From positions 621,797 through 685,796 of the forward strand of contig CM030942.1 in assembly GCA_018136815.1 (NCBI GenBank): a DNA stretch of 64,000 nt, given 5' to 3'. Of this stretch, positions 40,969-51,176 are shown one piece after another. Numbering within the stretch: position 1 is the stretch's first letter; each line of letters begins with the position of its first letter. A program made the translations under genes and the position numbers. The stretch comes from Isochrysis galbana. Taxonomy: Eukaryota > Haptophyta > Isochrysidales > Isochrysidaceae. Under the pieces are notes generated by a model, which saw only the letters and a program-made list of their open reading frames with translations, made no database searches and was not told the DNA's origin.

Positions 40969-43380
40969 ATGCTGCAGGACGAGCTGGACGACGATCTCGA
41001 CGCGGGAGAGCACGTTGCGCTTTCCTCAGCCGCTCGTTTCCAGCCGGATGACATTGACCTTGATGGAAGCGATGATGGCCTTCCAAGGGGTGGGGAGGCC
41101 ACCGAGACTGACGAGCTGACGGTGTCCCCGGCAGCCGTGGTGGCGCCAGCGAGGGAGTTCCTCGCTACCACCGAGGACACTCCCGGGCCGTGGGCATTGC
41201 CGCCTTCTAAGACGCGCAAGCGCACGAGGGCTAAGCCGCTCATCGGTTCGGCAGCCTCATCCAGCCTTAAGCCCGATGCGCAGGGGCAGTGGCCATGCGT
41301 TGCGTGCGGTGCGCTCTATCCGAATCGTACAGGGCTATATGGCCATTTGCGCTTCTGTCCAGCCCTTGACGGGTGGCGCTGTGAGTGGTGCCAGTGCGGA
41401 GCGCACGAGACACACCACAAGGCAAATGGGCCCAAGGGGCCCAGAACTCTATGCTCAGCATGCTCCACTCGCTTCCGAGCGGGCCAACAAGGCCCGCCGC
41501 CACAGAATGATGCCGGGGAGTACATGTGCGACCAGTGCGAGCGATCCTTCTCGACCTTGGCGGCGCTCGGAGGTGTGTCGTCTTTCCGCGCTCTGCATGT
41601 CCTTCCATTTTCTCTCATGCGCTCCTAGTGTACGGGATGCCAAGCCAATATGCAAGCGGTTGAATCACCAGCTTCAGAGCTAGGTGCCGTGTGGGAAGTT
41701 GGCACAAGAGGTCCATGGCTGGATCTCATGTACATACAATGACTTTTGTCGTTAGTGAAGGTCGCATTGAAGAGCGTCTCATTTACACCCCCGGTCTCCT
41801 CCTCTCCTATCTCAGGTCATCGTCGTTTCTGCGATGGCGGTGTTTGGCGTTGCAGCTGGTGCGAATGCCGCGCAGATCAGACCCAAGGCAAGGGGCCGGG
41901 CCCAGGAGGGCCGATGACGCTCTGCGCTCCCTGCTCGAGCCGTTTCCGCGCAGGACACCTTCGCCCGCCTGCACGCGACGAGAGCGGCAAATACTTGTGT
42001 GAGGAGTGCGGAAGGTCGTTCGATTCGATTCCAGGTCTTGGATCACACAGGACGCGGTGCGACGGAGGCGCATGGGCATGCGATTGGTGTAAATGCAAGC
42101 CGGTGAGTCCGCCAGCCAGAGGCTGCGGGGGAGCTTCTCTGTACTCAACTGGCCATCAAGCGTTGGGATGCGGTAACGCGCCATTCCGTTGGTTTCATGC
42201 GGAGTAAATACGGCTATGGCGCATGATATGTCCCGCCTCTCTTTCCTTCCTACAGACTGAGACTTCTGGGAAGGGACCGGGGCCCCGTGGCACCAAGACG
42301 TTATGCTCCGTATGCTCCGCACGTTACCGTTCCGGACACTCGGGTCCGCCCGACCAAGATGAGGACGGCCGCTTTGTGTGTGCCAGCTGCGACCGGAAAT
42401 TTGATACCTTTGCGGCTCGAGGTGCGCATCAGCCTACCACTTACCAAGAAGTTCAGCTGGGACTGTCTGCCGTTGAGGGGAGGGACTCCAGTCGGTATGA
42501 ATATTGGATTGTCGTCGAGATGGTCACGTGGATCATGTTGTTGACCACTTGCCCGATGTCTTGAACCCCTCGCATCGTAGGAGTGCACATGCGCCGATGC
42601 GACGGCGGCTCGTGGCGTTGCATGTGGTGCTCGGCTAAAGCTAGCGAGACGTCAGGCAAGGGCCCCGGGCCAGATGGCCCTGGCACGCTGTGCTCGGCAT
42701 GCTCCGGCCGGTACAGGTCGGGCCACACTGGTCCGCCCCAGCAAGACGAGGAGGGCAGGTGCATAGCGTTGCCGACGAAGATTGGCATCTACGCGTGCTC
42801 TGCGAAGCACATGTGCTGTATGTGACCAATAATGACGCGTGCATAACACATGCTTTTGGTCTCAGCACTTCCTCCAAGACCATGCAGTTGACCTACCACG
42901 TCTCACCTTGCCACACGCCCCACGTGTAGGTACGTCTGTGAGTGCTCGCGGACCTTCGACACTATTGCGGCTATGGGCGTTCACCGGCGCCACTGCGATG
43001 GTGGCAAGTGGCACTGCGGTTGGTGTGGCTGCGGCCAGACCGACACTAGCGGGAAGGGCCCTGGTCCAGATGGCCCACGCACCCTCTGCGCCGCATGCGC
43101 CTCGCGTTTCCGGGCCGGGCATCGCGAGCCGCCGCAGCGGGATGCTGCGGGGAAGTTCCTCTGTTCGTGCGGTCGAGGCTTCGAATCAATGTCAGGGTTG
43201 GGGTCACATCGTCGACGCTGCCCGCAAGCTCTCAGCAAACCCGCTTTGAGCCCCGCAAACGGCACCTCAGCTTCCAGCCCCGGCGCCGAGGCGTACGAGG
43301 GTGCCGTCGATGATGAGGCAAGGGCAATCTTGCAAGACGCGTCAGAGTCAACGGCAGCGATGAGTGAGGATGTCGATTGA
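40969..43380 (+). CDS. Alternating GATA-type / C2HC zinc-finger protein
   Basis: Five exons (40969-41572, 41816-42102, 42256-42421, 42581-42758, 42930-43380) join in frame with GT-AG borders to 561 residues. After an acidic N-terminus of about 105 residues come six C2HC fingers (Cys-x1/2-Cys-x12-His-x3-Cys) and, between them, five GATA-type fingers (Cys-x2-Cys-x~19-Cys-x2-Cys, with Gly-Pro-x-Gly-x3-Leu-Cys-x-x-Cys and Arg-Phe/Tyr-Arg). The order is C-G-C-G-C-G-C-G-C-G-C with a period near 62 residues. Linkers are conserved (Gly-His-x-x-Pro-Pro...Asp...Gly-Lys). Introns fall at equivalent points in the C2HC finger or in front of the GATA finger, as expected after unit duplication. Such modules normally bind DNA; a transcription regulator is likely. 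An upstream GTG-initiated frame is not needed, since ATG 40969 is in good position. Confidence 0.88.
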
Positions 43381-43470
43381 TTCTTTTGGACCTTGTGGGG
43401 ATCTAAGCGTAGCACACCATCTCATTTGACGGATCGTGTTGGGTGCTCCTTTGCTGGCTATAGCTTTGGC

Positions 43471-43782
43471 CTAGGCTTTGGCTTTGGCTTGGCCTCGGGT
43501 AGCAACCTCCACAGTGGCAAGTTGAGACTGTGATCCAGGTGCACTCATTGCTACATGCAACTTAGAAAGGTTTTGGGGCCGGTTACCTGGACGGCGTGAG
43601 ATATGTGGAGCAAACCTAATACTACGCTCACCCACGAGGGGGAGGAGGGAGAATTTTCTCCACTCTCCGCCGGTCGCATTTGTTAGCATATCGCATAGTT
43701 TCTCATTCGCATAATTTAAAAAATGTGAATATTCGCTCGCCTTGAAGGTCGCGTTCCTTCGACCGTCGAATCTGGGACACAC
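43471..43782 (-). CDS. Small unidentified ORF
   Basis: 103 codons from ATG 43782. It contains Phe-Lys-Ala-Ser-Glu-Tyr-Ser-His-Phe-Leu-Asn-Tyr-Ala-Asn-Glu-Lys and ends in an Ala/Lys-rich tail. The codon and residue mix is more protein-like than neighbouring frames. It has no family assignment, and could be a relic. Confidence 0.25.
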   Translation of the reverse strand: MCPRFDGRRNATFKASEYSHFLNYANEKLCDMLTNATGGEWRKFSLLPLVGERSIRFAPHISRRPGNRPQNLSKLHVAMSAPGSQSQLATVEVATRGQAKAKA

Positions 43783-44725
43783 TCACACTCAAATTGAGCC
43801 GTCAATAGCCAATAGTCCGTTTATAAAAATAATGGATTCATAGAAGAATTGTCCGTTTAATAATAAAGAAGAATTTTAACACTCCCCAGTGCAGCGCTTC
43901 GCCTTCTTCGTCTTCCTTTCTCCTCCTTGACGACTGCCTCCGTGATGCGTGATAAGACGGCCTCCCTGTCCTAAATCCAAATTAATTTAAAGATTAAAGA
44001 TTTGAAAGCAAATCAAAAAGTTAAAAATTCAGGGATAAAACACCTACTAGCTACAAGTGACCGGTTGCTACCGCCTACTACCCGACACCGCCCCTTAGCC
44101 CCTTCCCTCCGTCACTTCTCCTTCCCCCCTCCCCTTCGTTCCTAGCTTTGTCTTCGGTTTCCGGGGTCCGGCCCAGGTGCTCTCTCTACCTCTGTTGGGT
44201 ACCTAGCGGTATCTTGGCATTGATTGGCATGGATGGTTTAATGGACTTTTACAACATTCAGTACGGTCAAACTATCAGTAAAGCTGATAGGGTCATGGTC
44301 ATGGGGGCCGCGTTCCCCCCCTCCTCCATCGCAGACACCCTCTGGGTGGGCCTGCACACACAACCTCAGCCCTTGCTGTTGTATTCAGGCCTCCTGGCAT
44401 GAATATTTCGGCATGGGTACGTGCCTTCGTCGTTATATATCGTCTTCTATGTTCGTCTTGGTCACTCAAGGCGTGCAGGCTCGGATTCTCCCTGGGCTCA
44501 AATCCTGGTCCGCCGATTTTCGTCTCGAAATTCGAAGATTTGAGTTTTATTTTTACCGTTACGGTAATTAATTGTCCACGCGTTTAAGGTAAGAAATTCA
44601 GGTAACAGAACTGGGCCCCCTCTCTGCATTCCCCCCCCCCCCCCTCTGCATTCCCTCCCTCCCCTTCTGCAGTTTCCCCTCCCCTCTGCAGTTCCCCCCC
44701 CCCTCTGCAGTTCTCACCCCCTTCC

Positions 44726-44962
44726 GCAGCTCTCCTCCCTCCCCTCTCTCCATTCCCTGATTTTCCCGGGCCAGGCCGGGGAAAATACGTGAATGTGAGG
44801 GAGGATTGGGTCAGTGTTGTGATTCCCTCCTCCGCGGTCCCCCCCCCACCCCCCTTTCCGCAGCTCTCCTCCCTCCCCTCTCTCCATTCCCGCCTGATTT
44901 TCCCGGGCCAGGCCGGGAAAAATACGTGAATGTGAGGGAGGATTGGGTCAGTGTTGGGATCT
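44726..44962. repeat. Tandem duplication, about 135-bp unit
   Basis: The segment from cgcagctctcctccctcccc through tttcccgggccaggccgg to gggaggattgggtcagtgtt is present twice in direct orientation (from 44726 and from about 44861), with minor differences. No function is evident. Confidence 0.85.
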
Positions 44963-45599
44963 CACCCCCCTAGGCAGTTTCCCCCCCCTCCGCTGCTCCC
45001 CCCCCCCCCCCTTCGCTGCTCCCCTCCCCCCCCCCTCCGCTCCTCCCCTTCCCCTCCGCTGTTCCCCCCCCCTCCGCCGCTCCCTTCCCCCCCCCCTCCC
45101 CCCCCCCCCCCCCCCTCCGCGCGCCGAGACGGCGGCCCTTCCCCCCCCCCCCCCGCCTGCTACTGCTACCTATCTATCTATACTCCGTAGACAAGGACTT
45201 CAATCTAGAGATTTCAGACGACCTATTTCGCAGGTGGCGAGGGGATTATACCTACGAAATCTCTTTTATAACACGAGGGGAAAGCCAATACTCACGCCTC
45301 GAAACCTCACGCGGGCGTTGGCCCCTAACAGGGCAATAGCACCCGAGGCGAAGTTAGCACTTTGCACGTAATCTTACCACAGCTACTTTAACTTCTAAGG
45401 TTGAAGATTGACCAATGACCAAGTCAAGATTGAGGATTGAGGATTCATCACGAGATTTTGGGATATGGTGACCGGATACGTGTAACTAGCACATGTCCGG
45501 TGCCCTTTGGGCCCCAGACCCCCCACGGTAGCCCCCATAGCGATGCGTGCGAACAAGAAAACGCGAAAACAGGCGGCCAGAGATCACTATCACAATCTT

Positions 45600-45790
45600 A
45601 CCCCTTTCTTGTTCAGCCCCTAGTCGAAGCAGCGCGCGCGACCTCCCCAAACCCAGCAGAGACTCCGCTTTGAGGAAACTGGGGGAGGGGAAAGGGTTTG
45701 AGGGTGAATAAGGACGGGTAGTAGGGAGTAGCACAAGCACTCCGCCTCGCGCCGTCCAAGTAGCGGGAAATTTTAAAAAGAGTTTTTGAA
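45600..45790 (+). mobile_element. 3' end of retroposon family R1, diverged copy
   Basis: It aligns with 17530-17727: cgaagcagcgcgcgcgacct, the gggggaggggaaaggg segment, gggtagtagggagta, cgcctcgcgccgt and gtagcgggaaattttaaaaa. More diverged than the copy at 1173-1400, so older. Confidence 0.65.
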
Positions 45791-46189
45791 AAGTAGGTTG
45801 GCGAACGCGCTTGCGTGAATGAAGGAGTGGTTGCAGAGTCGCGGGTGCGGCGAGACTATTTTAATGGCAGCCAGCTACAGACATGCGCAAATCACCAACA
45901 TATGCACAACGCCCATGCGCAAGCACACACGTGCGCAACGAGCCACACCGTCAACATAGGCATACAGGCACATATGAAAACACGTGCACAGGATGCAGGA
46001 TCGTAGTCATCACAATGCTCAACCGCCGACGGCTTACGCCACATGTCACCACACCTCACCCGCCACCATCACGAGGTTAATCTCCATCAAGAACTCATTC
46101 AAGCCGCAAGAGACACTCTCAGCAACACGCATAACCGTGATAATCACCACAAAGTGAGAGTCGGCGTGTGCACATTTAGTTCGACCCCA

Positions 46190-49100
46190 TCAATCCCCAG
46201 AGTGTTTTCGTTTGTTCTGACTCCTGGCACGCGCCGCGGCAAGCATCTCCTCTTGCCGACGGCGTCGGAGCGCAGTCTCAAGCACCTCGTCAGCCATGCG
46301 CTTAATCTTGTCAAACGCCACCTTAGAGTGCATGCCCCAATACTGCGAGCGATGATGTTCCTTCCAGGTGAATGCCGGGCTTGAGAGCCCGTGCATAATG
46401 CGTGCAATCGCCCTCCCCGACAGTTTACTTCGCATCTTACCCGGTTTGGGTGCAGCGGCTAGCTGCGCATTGACTAAGTTGATCAGGTCGCCACGCAAGC
46501 GCCCATCGCCGCCAACTGGTGCGCTCAGGCTGCAAGGTAGTGGCCACGCAGCCACTTCGGCTGCATTAGGGCCGAAGTACATCGCGAGTTTGGAGCCGAC
46601 AGCCTCGCCCGCGGCGAGGGACCAGAGCAGGGAGGCGGACGCGTTTAGCTTGGCTAGTTGCAGCTCGTCAATCTTGTTCATCCGGTCGCAAAGCATGACG
46701 GCAAGGGCTCTAAGCTCAGCGGCGGTAGGCGAGTACCGCACACGAACGTACAATGCAACGTCCTCTAGATCAAAGCGCAATATTGAGGCTGACTGGAGGG
46801 ATAGGAGGACTTCGTGCGCCTCGTGAGCGTCCATGTTGAGCTCGGAAGCTGACTGGATGAGATTGCAGCGGTAGATACCGTTTCTCACGAGAGCCGTCTT
46901 GAGCAACATGGCGACCAAAGGGCTTTTTTCACACACCGCCTCCGGGGACTCGCCGTAAAAGCGGATCGTCGCAGTCCGACGGATGTCGGGAAGCAGCTCG
47001 AGAAGAGGTTCCTGCGCACGAAAGACCTGCGCGCTGCCCAAAGGATCATTCGACTCTGTCTCAAGGGACAGGGATGCATTCTGAAGGGGCTTCCTTGCGT
47101 CGGCGACGGGCACTTGTTCGTCCATTGCCTCGCCACGCGGGACTTGAGCCTCTTCAACACCGTTCGACACATAGGCCGGATCTGCGCGCCACGCCGAGTC
47201 GGGCACCTCGGCAAGAAGCGCGAGGGCGGTCTGCACCACTTCGCGCCCCATATCGAGTTTCTTCTCGAGGTGGGCAAGGGGCAAATCGCCATACCCATTG
47301 TGCGCGTTTTTGAGCAACTCGGCAAGAAGAGAAAGCATCTGCTCCATTTCGACGCCGTCGGAGTGACAACGTGAATGCAACCAGAGGTAGTCGTCCTCGC
47401 ACACAAGCGCGTGGCATATTGCGCGCTCGCCATCACGTCCTGCTCGCCCAGTCTCTTGGACCCAGTTTTCGATCGAACGCGGCAATCCAACATGCACCAC
47501 GAGCCGGACGTCGGGCTTGTCCACACCCATGCCGAACGCGACAGTGGCTACAACTACGCGCAGCCGGCCACAGGCGAATTCATCGTGCACGCGTCGACGC
47601 TCCGAAGACGGCCGGCCCGCGTGGTAGAAGTCAGCCTTCCAGCCGTGGGAACGCAATACATTTGAGGTCCGCTCCGCTTCTATCTTGGTGCCCGTGTACA
47701 CGATTGCGCAGCCCCCTGCGGTAGTCCCTCGCGAGCGAGCAGCAACACCATGCTCGCTCGTCGCATTCACGGAAGTGGCGCTCGTCTCTCGCTCACCCAT
47801 CGGAAGGGCTTCGCGTAGTATCTCGAGCAAGCGCCGCAGCCGTGAGGCGCTCGGAGTGATCTCCGCACGCAGCTCCAGGTTTGGGCGTTGCTCGTCGATG
47901 CGCAGCACACCGTCGGGTGGGATGCACAGATTCGCCGCAATTGAATCGACAGTGCGCGATGTCGCTGTGGCGGTGAGGGCGAGGACCGTCGTGATGCCGA
48001 GAGTGCTGAGTGTGCGACCCACCGCCATGTACGCTGGACGGAAGTTGTGCGACCACTCAGATAGGCAATGCGCCTCATCGACGCACGCGAAGCCGACGGC
48101 TGGCAGCGCCACTGCTCCACATTCAGCGCACGTTGTGCCCGCCGAGGCGAGGCCAGTGCGCGACGCAGCTAACTGCGCGGCGGCCCCAGCCGCCCCACAT
48201 CGGCACCCGGCCACAGGGGGGAGCGTGCGGAGCATGTGCTGGAATGCATTGTCAGCGAGCCGCTCAGGAGCCACGAAAAGCACTCGTGACGCGGCGGCGC
48301 CGCACGTATCCCGACATCGGAGCGCAGCGTAAGTCGCGCGGCGCTCATGCACTTGCTGCTCCGACGAAAGGACTACACCACGTAGGGCTGGCGGCAGAGA
48401 CGCCAGCTGATCGGCAATAAGAGCGAGCAGAGGCGAGATGACCATAGTGATCTGCGTGCCCAACAACGCTGGCAGCTGATACGTGAGTGATTTCCCGGCA
48501 CCCGTGGGTAGAACAAGGAGCGTCGAGCGGCGATGTAGCACTCGCTCAATCGCATCGAGCTGCCCACGGCGGAAGCATTCCAGGCCGAAGCTGGCTCGAA
48601 GGACTCCTTGCAAGAGCGGAGTCTGTGCTCCCATGCCTAGCTCCGCGTTGCCGCTCTCTATGTAAGCTGAGTCCGGATTGTGGTGCGCTGCCGCAGCTGC
48701 TGCGCCGGGGTCCGGCTCCAATTGGTTCTCCGAGAGGCTTGCCGCAATAGATGTGCTATGTTTGGATGGCCATACACGCGCGGCTTTCTTCAGCAGGCCG
48801 CGGACATCCTCGCCTAGGTCGTCCCATACGGCATCAGGTGCTCTACACGCCTCCTCAAGCGCCGCCGCGGCTGCGGCTGCCCGCACTGTAGCTGCTTTGG
48901 CTGCGGCGATCGCTCTTGGATGTGGCCGTGTGTTCTCCGACATGATGCTGGGTACACTCAGGTACCCCATGCCAGAAGAGACACCATTCATGCCCGATCG
49001 CCCCGCAGCGGAGCTGCTCGCCGCGGTTTCCAATGTGGGTTGGCCATTCGGTGCTACCCTCTGCACGTCGCTCCCCGTGTCAGCTCTGAAGTCATTGCTA

Positions 49101-50917
49101 ACCAGCAGCTGCGGGGCGATCGGCATGGCCTCCTCGGCCCCTTCTCCCTTCCTGCGCCACAGCATCTTGCGCCGCTGCCGATCGGCGCGCAGCCGCAGCG
49201 CTCCACTTGAGGTGCCCGCCTTACCTCGACAGCCGCCTCGTCCCGCATACGTGCCACTTTTTGAGATGCGGACATAGTTGCCGTTGTCGCTGGCCTTGCC
49301 GCCCCGTCCGCGTTCAGAGCCGCGGCCTCTTGCTTTTGTGAGGCGACCCACAGCAAGCGCACGTTCTTGCAAGGGTGCTTTGGCAGAGGCTTGCTCGCAC
49401 GTCTCGGCTGCCACCTTAATGTTGTCAGTGGTACAGGCTGATAGAGGTTTCTTGGAGCCGTTCTGTTTCATCTGTGCACCAAAGCCGCCACTTTCACTCT
49501 CCTCGTCATCGCCGCTTAACGACTCGTCGCTCAAACCGCCCTTTTCACCGGACGCGCAGCCATCATCGGAGGCATCAGCTTCCTCACCGGTGCCGCTTCT
49601 GAGCGCTACCTGCGCGCGGGCCCGGCTCTGGCGGTGTGGCAGTGCACGAGAGGCAATACTCGTCTTTGCCTCGTGCGCACGATGACTTGCGGCTGGCGCT
49701 CTCCTGATCTGCTCGTCATCAGCGCTACGCTTGCTACCCGTCTCGGCTCTACTGCTACCGACTGCATTCATCCGACTGCCTTTGCCAAAGGAAGGGCTAT
49801 CTGCGCCCAACTCATCCTTCCCAACCGGCGTATTTGAGTGGCTTCTCGCTGGATATCGCCCAGATGGCACACCCGAAGGAGTGATCTCGGCTCCTCGCTC
49901 CCCAGGTGCCGAAGAGAAGCCGGATTCGCGATCCCCGCTGCACGCTTCCAGGACATCCGCGGGATCAAGGGGCGGCGACATTGCTTGCGCTTGGACTACT
50001 CTCTCGGCATGCTCGTGGAAGGGTGTAGCAACGACGGGCTTGGCGTGTGACATGGAGCTGATCGGCTGGCACGCTTCATATGCCGGGATCGTCTGGAGCC
50101 CCATTGGAGGCTCCGACACAACACTTGACCTCTCGGTCCACCAGGTTTCGGGTTTGTCGGGCGCGGTTCGACCAATCAGCGTCTCGTCTGCGCGCAACAA
50201 GCCTAGCGCTTGTAGCATTGCCTCATTCTCACGGATCCTTGCATCGCGCTCGTCCTCGTACAATGATCTTTTCTGCCAGCGAAAGCCACATCGAAGGCCG
50301 GGCTCAAGGCACACGCAGCCTGTGCGTTCGGAGCACGTCCAGCTCTCTTTTGTGGTGGTGAGCTTCTCCCGCACAATTGCAGCAGGTGAAGGGTCCTCAA
50401 TCAGCTGCGCCTCGACTGCATGGGCAGGTGGTTCCTTCGGAGGGGGCAGAACGTCGTCGACAGCGCCATCCTGTTTCGATGCGCCTCGCGACAGGGAATT
50501 CATCGGCCGAAACGACCCCGAGAACATTGTCCGCAGCCTGGGCTTCTGCTCAGCCTTGGGCTTTGAAGCGGGGGTTGGCCTCAGCGGCTCTGCATTCTTC
50601 CGAGGCTGGTGGTGTGGCCCGGAGGGCGGCCCGACACGATTAGGCTGGCGTGGCTCGAGGGGACGAGCCGATGCGCCGCCGCGCGCCGGACCAGCTTGTG
50701 CCTCTAGCTTCTGGAGAGCGGGCGGCAGTGGCGGTGCTGGGAGGAGTGCTGCACGCGCTTTCTTGAGCTGCTTGTACTTCGTGTACAGCGCGCCCATCTC
50801 GGGTGAGAGGTCCTTTGGGGTAGGATCTGCGCCGTGCGCGGCCCTGAAGGAGCGCTCGAAGCTCTTGAGAAGCGTGCGCACCCGTTCGAGCTCGAGGGAG
50901 GGCGGGTCGGGCCCCAT
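46190..50917 (-). CDS. RECQL4: RECQL4-type RecQ helicase with Sld2-like N-terminus
   Basis: One uninterrupted exon encodes 1575 residues from the ATG at 50917; an upstream in-frame ATG at 51028 adds only Pro/Ser sequence. Residues 8-60 match the Sld2/DRC1 homology region of RECQL4 (Leu-Lys-Ser-Phe-Glu-Arg-Ser-Phe; Pro-Thr-Pro-Lys-Asp-Leu; Leu-Tyr-Thr-Lys-Tyr-Lys-Gln-Leu-Lys), used in replication initiation. A long, low-complexity linker follows. The helicase core starts near residue 780: Gly-Ala-Gly-Lys-Ser (about 806), Val-Asp-Glu-Ala-His-Cys-Leu-Ser-Glu-Trp (about 951), Ala-Leu-Thr-Ala-Thr-Ala-Thr, Gly-Met-Gly-Val-Asp-Lys-Pro-Asp and Gln-Glu-Thr-Gly-Arg-Ala-Gly-Arg-Asp-Gly (about 1156). An extra Cys-rich loop lies just before the DEAH box. 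No canonical RQC/HRDC is obvious in the C-terminal 400 residues, in keeping with RECQL4. Nuclear DNA replication/repair role by homology. Confidence 0.92.
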   Translation of the reverse strand: MGPDPPSLELERVRTLLKSFERSFRAAHGADPTPKDLSPEMGALYTKYKQLKKARAALLPAPPLPPALQKLEAQAGPARGGASARPLEPRQPNRVGPPSGPHHQPRKNAEPLRPTPASKPKAEQKPRLRTMFSGSFRPMNSLSRGASKQDGAVDDVLPPPKEPPAHAVEAQLIEDPSPAAIVREKLTTTKESWTCSERTGCVCLEPGLRCGFRWQKRSLYEDERDARIRENEAMLQALGLLRADETLIGRTAPDKPETWWTERSSVVSEPPMGLQTIPAYEACQPISSMSHAKPVVATPFHEHAERVVQAQAMSPPLDPADVLEACSGDRESGFSSAPGERGAEITPSGVPSGRYPARSHSNTPVGKDELGADSPSFGKGSRMNAVGSSRAETGSKRSADDEQIRRAPAASHRAHEAKTSIASRALPHRQSRARAQVALRSGTGEEADASDDGCASGEKGGLSDESLSGDDEESESGGFGAQMKQNGSKKPLSACTTDNIKVAAETCEQASAKAPLQERALAVGRLTKARGRGSERGRGGKASDNGNYVRISKSGTYAGRGGCRGKAGTSSGALRLRADRQRRKMLWRRKGEGAEEAMPIAPQLLVSNDFRADTGSDVQRVAPNGQPTLETAASSSAAGRSGMNGVSSGMGYLSVPSIMSENTRPHPRAIAAAKAATVRAAAAAAALEEACRAPDAVWDDLGEDVRGLLKKAARVWPSKHSTSIAASLSENQLEPDPGAAAAAAHHNPDSAYIESGNAELGMGAQTPLLQGVLRASFGLECFRRGQLDAIERVLHRRSTLLVLPTGAGKSLTYQLPALLGTQITMVISPLLALIADQLASLPPALRGVVLSSEQQVHERRATYAALRCRDTCGAAASRVLFVAPERLADNAFQHMLRTLPPVAGCRCGAAGAAAQLAASRTGLASAGTTCAECGAVALPAVGFACVDEAHCLSEWSHNFRPAYMAVGRTLSTLGITTVLALTATATSRTVDSIAANLCIPPDGVLRIDEQRPNLELRAEITPSASRLRRLLEILREALPMGERETSATSVNATSEHGVAARSRGTTAGGCAIVYTGTKIEAERTSNVLRSHGWKADFYHAGRPSSERRRVHDEFACGRLRVVVATVAFGMGVDKPDVRLVVHVGLPRSIENWVQETGRAGRDGERAICHALVCEDDYLWLHSRCHSDGVEMEQMLSLLAELLKNAHNGYGDLPLAHLEKKLDMGREVVQTALALLAEVPDSAWRADPAYVSNGVEEAQVPRGEAMDEQVPVADARKPLQNASLSLETESNDPLGSAQVFRAQEPLLELLPDIRRTATIRFYGESPEAVCEKSPLVAMLLKTALVRNGIYRCNLIQSASELNMDAHEAHEVLLSLQSASILRFDLEDVALYVRVRYSPTAAELRALAVMLCDRMNKIDELQLAKLNASASLLWSLAAGEAVGSKLAMYFGPNAAEVAAWPLPCSLSAPVGGDGRLRGDLINLVNAQLAAAPKPGKMRSKLSGRAIARIMHGLSSPAFTWKEHHRSQYWGMHSKVAFDKIKRMADEVLETALRRRRQEEMLAAARARSQNKRKHSGD

Positions 50918-51176
50918 CCCGGCGGGGGGGGAGGGGGGGGGGGGGGGGAGCCGTGAGGGAAAAGCGCGGGAGAAGAGAAGATACGAAGATACCGGCGGGG
51001 AAAGGGTGGACGGGAGGACTGGATACAAAATTATTATAATTTCATTCTTTATTCATACACGTCTATAGAGTACAAGTATTTCAGTATGTACTGTTGTTCA
51101 GCAGTTCATCTAGAGGCTTGCGCTTCGTGCACGTGCCCGCTTCGCGGGCGTGCCCCTGTCCCCCCCTAGCTCCCCA

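Larger units (their letters stand above)
43381..46189. other. Long intergenic region with C-runs
   Basis: 43471-43782 (minus) is a 103-codon frame with fairly protein-like composition but no recognised domain (listed separately). 43890-43970 contains a gene fragment related to 20400-20640. 44625-45160 is dominated by C-runs and CT-rich words. Near 44500 a ggctcaaatcctggtccgcc phrase resembles a tRNA 3' half but no 5' half pairs with it. 45800-46189 shows no gene. Confidence 0.45.

Noticed and set aside
44465..44530. A tRNA gene suggested by a B-box-like phrase
   Set aside because: No complementary acceptor strand or D-arm could be found upstream.
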